64,000 nucleotides of DNA, from assembly GCA_029204225.1 (NCBI GenBank), contig CM055107.1, forward strand, positions 49,222,546 to 49,286,545. The letters run 5' to 3'. Below, piece by piece: positions 59,611 through 64,000 of this stretch. Under the pieces are notes generated by a model, which worked only from the letters and a program-made list of their open reading frames with translations, searched no databases and had not been told where the DNA came from. Origin of the DNA: Diphasiastrum complanatum. Lineage: Eukaryota > Streptophyta > Lycopodiopsida > Lycopodiales > Lycopodiaceae. How positions within the stretch are numbered: the first letter of the stretch is position 1; each line of letters begins with the position of its first letter. A program made the position numbers and the translations under genes.

Positions 59611-60521
59611 TGGGCTCGCAGAGAAGCCTTAGTGGCGCCTAATCTAAGACTAGGACCTGTGAATCATAGATCACAAGATGAAAGAGTAGTTGACACCCCC
59701 AGATTAGTCAGCTTTCTACACAGACCATCTATAATATGATCTCAAGACAAGGGAAAAGCTAAAATGGAGGATGAATGGCCTCCAGTGAATCTGATAGAGA
59801 TTGAGACAATGAGGTTTATAAAGACAAAAGAAGAAGTACTAGATGTGACCAGAAGTAATACACTGATGGATCTTTGAAGAAGGTAGTTGAGAAAAAGACA
59901 AGTGATGTGCTTGTCTTGCACAAGACGATAGATCCCTCAATGATACTAAATACACCCATAGTCAACATCGACAAACAGAGCCTGGAGAAGTGGAGAGGTT
60001 GGAAGCTAGAAAGCCACCTAAGATAGTTCGAAAGAAGGAAAAGGCTGAAATTGTACCACACAGAAATAGAAGCATAGTTAGATGGATTCGTGACATTGAC
60101 CTTAGCCCTAGGATTGGAAACCTAGATATGAGTCGCACTTTTAATGAATTGAGATTAGAGATAGGCTTATGGCAGTTACTCCAACTTTCATCCACAGTCC
60201 GCCGGAAGGTGAAGCAGATGATGAAGCCGATAAATTTGGGAATGGGGAGGTCAAGTACTATCCTTGGTGGATAGACTTCAGGGAGAGAGAATATCCTCCA
60301 TCTAAGACAGCACAATACCCTCTCCATGAGAAGGGTCGCCTTGTTGTAGAGGATAAAAATTATGTGAGAAATTTCAACTAGTTTTGCTTTTTTGGTCATA
60401 TATGTATATTTGGCAATTGAGGCCAATTTTCATGCTAGACTTAGAGTTTGACTTTTCAAAGTTATATTAGTCTAAAAGCATTTGAATATACACTTTTGGA
60501 AAACGTGGAAAAGTATAGTAC
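59611..60521 (+). pseudogene. Gag-to-protease linker, right-arm copy
   Basis: Equivalent of 30661-31561, with scattered stops. Confidence 0.5.
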
Positions 60522-61409
60522 ATGAGGTTTGGTAGATTGATAGGAAAAGTGGACAACAACATAGTAGACCGATATTGTCCCAAAGTTGATGTCACTATAG
60601 ATGGTTTAGTTATCCAAGAAGCTACGGTAGATGCAGGATTGGCGGTGAATATAGTAAGCCTAGAATTGGCAGACAGGCTTGGAATAGACCCGGAGCCCAC
60701 TTCATTGACTGACTTGATGTTGGCCAACAACTCTGTTGTCAAACCTGAAGGAGAAATGAGATCTGTCCCTATTACAATTGTTGGAAAGATTGTGAATGTG
60801 GACTTCTATGTCATGAGAATGCTGCCAGGCTATAAGAGCTATTCTCTCCTATTAGGGAGGCCTTGGTTACGATTAAGTGACTGCACAATAGACATTCCTG
60901 CAGGACTATTGATTTTTGGTAGAGGGAAGTGCCGAGTGGTAGTTGATGGATACCCCGAGACCCCTCAGTCAGAAAGAGCCCCTATACCCTTTTCAAAATG
61001 GGAAGAAGTGTCTAATGATGATTCAGGAACTGATACAGATGATGATGAACACAATCGAACTATACCTCATGACAAGGATAGTGAAAGCAGCTTGAACCAT
61101 GCAGAGGTGCATGAAATAGTATGGATAGGCCTTGATGATTATCTCCCCATAGTCAAATCCATGAATCTAGACCCATCAAATTATGAGAGTAGGGAGGATG
61201 CTAGATATACTGCATCTGATGTCTTTGATCATGAACTGTTTGGTATACAAGAATTATTTAAAGAAAGCCAGGTGGTGCCAGTGAAAATATTCCATTGGGA
61301 TAATGAACTATCTGGATATGATTCATACTGTGAGAAAACTATAGAGGCAAGGTACCCTCCTAGCCCAACTAGGTTGTACTCCCAATCAACCAATCGAAAT
61401 GACAAATGA
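60522..61409 (+). CDS. Gypsy-type aspartic protease, right-arm copy
   Basis: An open frame of 295 codons. VDAGLAVNIV active site and LLLGRPWL motif as in 31562-32416. About 20 amino acids differ from the left copy. The stop of the left copy (TAG in ARYPPSPTR-stop) is TTG here, adding 11 codons. No other pol domain follows. Confidence 0.65.
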   Translation: MRFGRLIGKVDNNIVDRYCPKVDVTIDGLVIQEATVDAGLAVNIVSLELADRLGIDPEPTSLTDLMLANNSVVKPEGEMRSVPITIVGKIVNVDFYVMRMLPGYKSYSLLLGRPWLRLSDCTIDIPAGLLIFGRGKCRVVVDGYPETPQSERAPIPFSKWEEVSNDDSGTDTDDDEHNRTIPHDKDSESSLNHAEVHEIVWIGLDDYLPIVKSMNLDPSNYESREDARYTASDVFDHELFGIQELFKESQVVPVKIFHWDNELSGYDSYCEKTIEARYPPSPTRLYSQSTNRNDK

Positions 61410-63210
61410 GGCATTGCATCTCCTAGAGCAGAAATGATTGTAGACAACAATAGTGAATCGTATGAGGTAGGAGAAATGTTCAAGACTGCAGAATCAAAAC
61501 CTGCATTACTACTCTCATAATCTAGATGAACATAAAAACCTTCATAGTCATGGTCATCAAGGAAATTCAAATACAGATCTGAATCTTTTACCTTCCTACC
61601 TTGAGTATGATCATTTTGATGATTTAGAAAAGAACATGGGAAGACAAACCAGTGCATATGATAGAATGGAACCAGATGACGAGTACACTGACAACAAGAT
61701 CGATAATGGGTAGTAAATGATTATGAAACCATCCATTCTTACCCTTGGATTCCACCAAGGGGGTAAGAGACTGTAAATTTAATTTGAGTTCTATTTTTGT
61801 CTTTCTATTATAGTTTTGTTGATAGATTATTTTGCTATTTCATTCTATATATCGATTGAAAAAAAAAAGTTCAACGTATGGATGGTTTTCTTGTCTTTGT
61901 ATAATAGGTAAGTCAAGCGTTTAGATAATTTTCCTTATGAGAAAGGATACATCAACTACTCACCATTATATGAGCATCATATTAGACATGGTTTGATTGA
62001 TTCATTTCTTGCAAGTCTGAACAATGGCATTCATCTCTACCTGCATTATGCATGAACTTAGGAACAGACTTGATGGGCATTACCCTTGCATTGTTACCAG
62101 GGCATAACTGTTTGAATAGGAACATGAGGAGAGATATGAAAAACTTAGAGAAGTAAATGATATAAGTGAGTAGGAGATTGTTGTGTATATATGTGTATGA
62201 AAAAATTTGTATTTGAAAAAAAAATAAATTGGAAAAAAAAAAGGAAAAAAAAAAAAGAGAGAAAGAGGGCATATCCTCTATGTTGTCTAAAAAGGAGCAT
62301 GATTTAGGAGTTTGAGATTGAAAAAAAAAAAGATGAAAATGATGGTTGGGAAAAAATATGTATATTGTGAGCATGATATATGTATATATATCTGATTCAG
62401 TCTTTCTAAAAAAGAAAAGAAAGAAAAGTTAGCATCGGAGAAGTTTCATTGATTAAATCAATCATGAGTCTCTGAAGTGACTGAGAGAAATAAATTCTTG
62501 AGAAAAAGTGAGACAATAGACCTATTGCATCCACTTGAGGTTTGAGTACAGATCTAGACATGTTCTGATATAAAATGCATCCATCGATTGTCATTTTGTA
62601 GAAAGAAATTGCATTCTCATATCCCCAAAGTGCATGGATATGAGATGGGCATATAGTGAAATTTGATGGGAGTGGGAGCATAAGCCGATCTAGGTGCACG
62701 GGATGGGTATGATGCAGGTACTACCATGATCTGTTGTTGCGTGATTCAATGGCTTAATCGATGGCCCTGGATACTGCTGAAAACTAGACTCCATGCCCAA
62801 TGGATGAAGCGGGTACAACTAGTTCCATTAACTTCCCCTCGAGCAGTTAGCATTACACATTATTGTGTACTGAGCCTGTCTACAACAGTTGAAGAGAAGT
62901 TTTGCCACAAACATCAGTTCGATTGGGTCCGTTATGTGGGGACCACATCCCTAGTAGATGTTGCCAAAATGTTAGCTGATTTTTTGACATGCTAAATCGG
63001 GCTAAACTAGAGAAGAAATGACTTAGTGTGATCGGCAAAGAATTTGGGTCGTATAGCCATAGCCGAAGGGGTCCCAGTCCACCCAAAATGGACTACCGAG
63101 AGGCTTGATAAGTAAATCAGCCTTAGGAATGGCTGTGTAATTTATGTTTTGATCCATGATCTTACCAAATTTTTGGTGGATTGCCAATGTAACCGAATTT
63201 TATATTAATA
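61410..63210 (+). other. 3' tail of the gypsy-derived block, right arm
   Basis: Equivalent of 32417-34290. Poly-A and GA-rich tracts at about 62215-62265. It lacks about 28 bases found at 34072-34110 on the left. No gene recognised. Confidence 0.5.
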
Positions 63211-63380
63211 TAATATGATGTTTGCGACTTTTTTTTCAGGTTCTCCTTTCATCCAGCCTATGTGGAAATTAGAGACTGGCCATTATTTTCGAGCACCTGG
63301 ATATTTCGAAAATGTCAAGAATTTTCGACAAAGACCAACATTCTTCTCCAACCGATCTTTTTGGACCAAAAACGTCAATT
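63211..63380 (+). other. Flank beyond the duplication; nothing recognised
   Basis: Unique in the window; it shows where the duplicated unit originally continued. It has a T-run plus CAG (63230-63239) that looks like a splice acceptor, but no exon can be supported. Confidence 0.4.
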
Positions 63381-64000
63381 AAAAGCCGAATGAGAAACAC
63401 CATCACCAGAAAATTGGGCACTAGAAGTATCAAATATCACACTAGGACAATGGACCACGGGACCAAAATGGGCAAAACGTGAGCTGATCTGTCAAAATCA
63501 GTCGCAGAGCCAACACATATCAAAGATGGAGAGTGTGGTAGATTTCAATGTGTTCATGGAGAGATATGTAGCTGAAAGCATCTCATTTACTCTGAGTAAC
63601 GTCAGTACTGTTAAATATCCTGTTTCCGAGAGTATTGATCACCCAAGTACGTAAGAGCTTCAGTGGAATGGTACTTTGATTATGAGAACGATGGATTAAT
63701 GGTTAAGTCTACTCCTGCTCAAAAGCTGATATGGGCAGAGGCTCAGAGCTCCAAATTTTGATTGACCAGCATTGTTGCATTGACTACTTTGATTAAGATT
63801 TGTGGAGGCTCCATACTGAGATTGATGCAGATCATGATCACTGACGGACGAGATAGGGAGATAGATCCTAGCTGACAACGTGAGCATCTCTGAACGTGCA
63901 TTGACTCACAGAAGTATCATCATGTTGCTCTCTATCCTCAACGAAAGATTTGAGGCATTCCATCGCTACTGCTGCAGCTGAGAACTATCGTCATTGACCC
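63381..64000 (+). repeat. Third, diverged copy of the 1.14-kb unit and the block after it
   Basis: Starts AAAAGCCGAATGAG as in the other arrays. It lacks about 0.6 kb in the middle of the unit (join near 63478), then continues through GAGAACGATGG (63684) and into the sequence that follows the array at 24776 and 49356. It differs more from the other copies than they do from each other. It runs off the window. Confidence 0.85.

Larger units (their letters stand above)
34294..63210 (+). repeat. Right unit of the tandem duplication
   Basis: The junction is at 34290/34294: the gypsy tail ending TATATTAATA is followed by three extra bases and then copia leader sequence starting AACACGTGTGAGG (as at 1870). 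At the far end the same TATATTAATA (63201-63210) runs into unique sequence, the expected structure for a tandem duplication with no homology at the breakpoints. Confidence 0.92.

Overview
AT-rich, repeat-dense land-plant nuclear DNA, probably heterochromatin. The plant assignment rests on a Ty1/copia element primed by initiator tRNA-Met, a Ty3/gypsy-type Gag with two zinc knuckles, an En/Spm (CACTA) TNP2-like transposase remnant, and a decayed gene with canonical GT-AG introns. I cannot name the clade. I see no intact host gene, rRNA, tRNA or CRISPR; nearly everything is decayed transposon sequence.

The main feature is a direct tandem duplication of about 30 kb. The left unit is 1870-34290 and the right unit is 34294-63210. 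The junction joins the tail of a gypsy-derived block to the leader of a copia element. Right-arm order follows the left arm but with deletions: 5615-9651 and 15499-18137 of the left arm are missing on the right, and the 1.14-kb array is shorter. The right arm also has its own gain, a 4.0-kb tandem duplication (50323-54330 and 54338-58347).

Layout of the left arm and its flank. 1-400: inverted copia reverse-transcriptase remnant. 580-1048 and 7040-7617: one CACTA transposase gene split by a copia element (1049-7039, two LTRs, 5-bp target-site duplication). 7618-8119: a second LTR plus a consensus primer-binding site, also inside the CACTA remnant. 8120-13290: decayed body of an old copia-like element. 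13288-14085 and 19275-20055: large inverted repeat. 14757-14939: MITE-like element. 15849-18740: decayed multi-exon gene on the minus strand, possibly shugoshin-like. 21201-24775: 1.14-kb tandem array. 27146-27610: 148-bp tandem repeats, each carrying a hairpin that overlaps a primer-binding-site-like sequence. 28371-32416: two degenerate gypsy Gag modules and an aspartic protease, with no reverse transcriptase or integrase.

The right arm repeats this with three Gag modules, one protease and two copies of the 148-bp array. From 63381 a third, more diverged copy of the array/gypsy block begins, so the repeated region continues past the window.

Order of events, inferred: CACTA insertion, then copia insertion and decay (shared stop codon and frameshift), then the 30-kb duplication, then arm-specific deletions, stop codons and the 4-kb duplication. 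The LTRs of the copia element differ at about 3% of sites, while the two arms differ at about 1% over gag.
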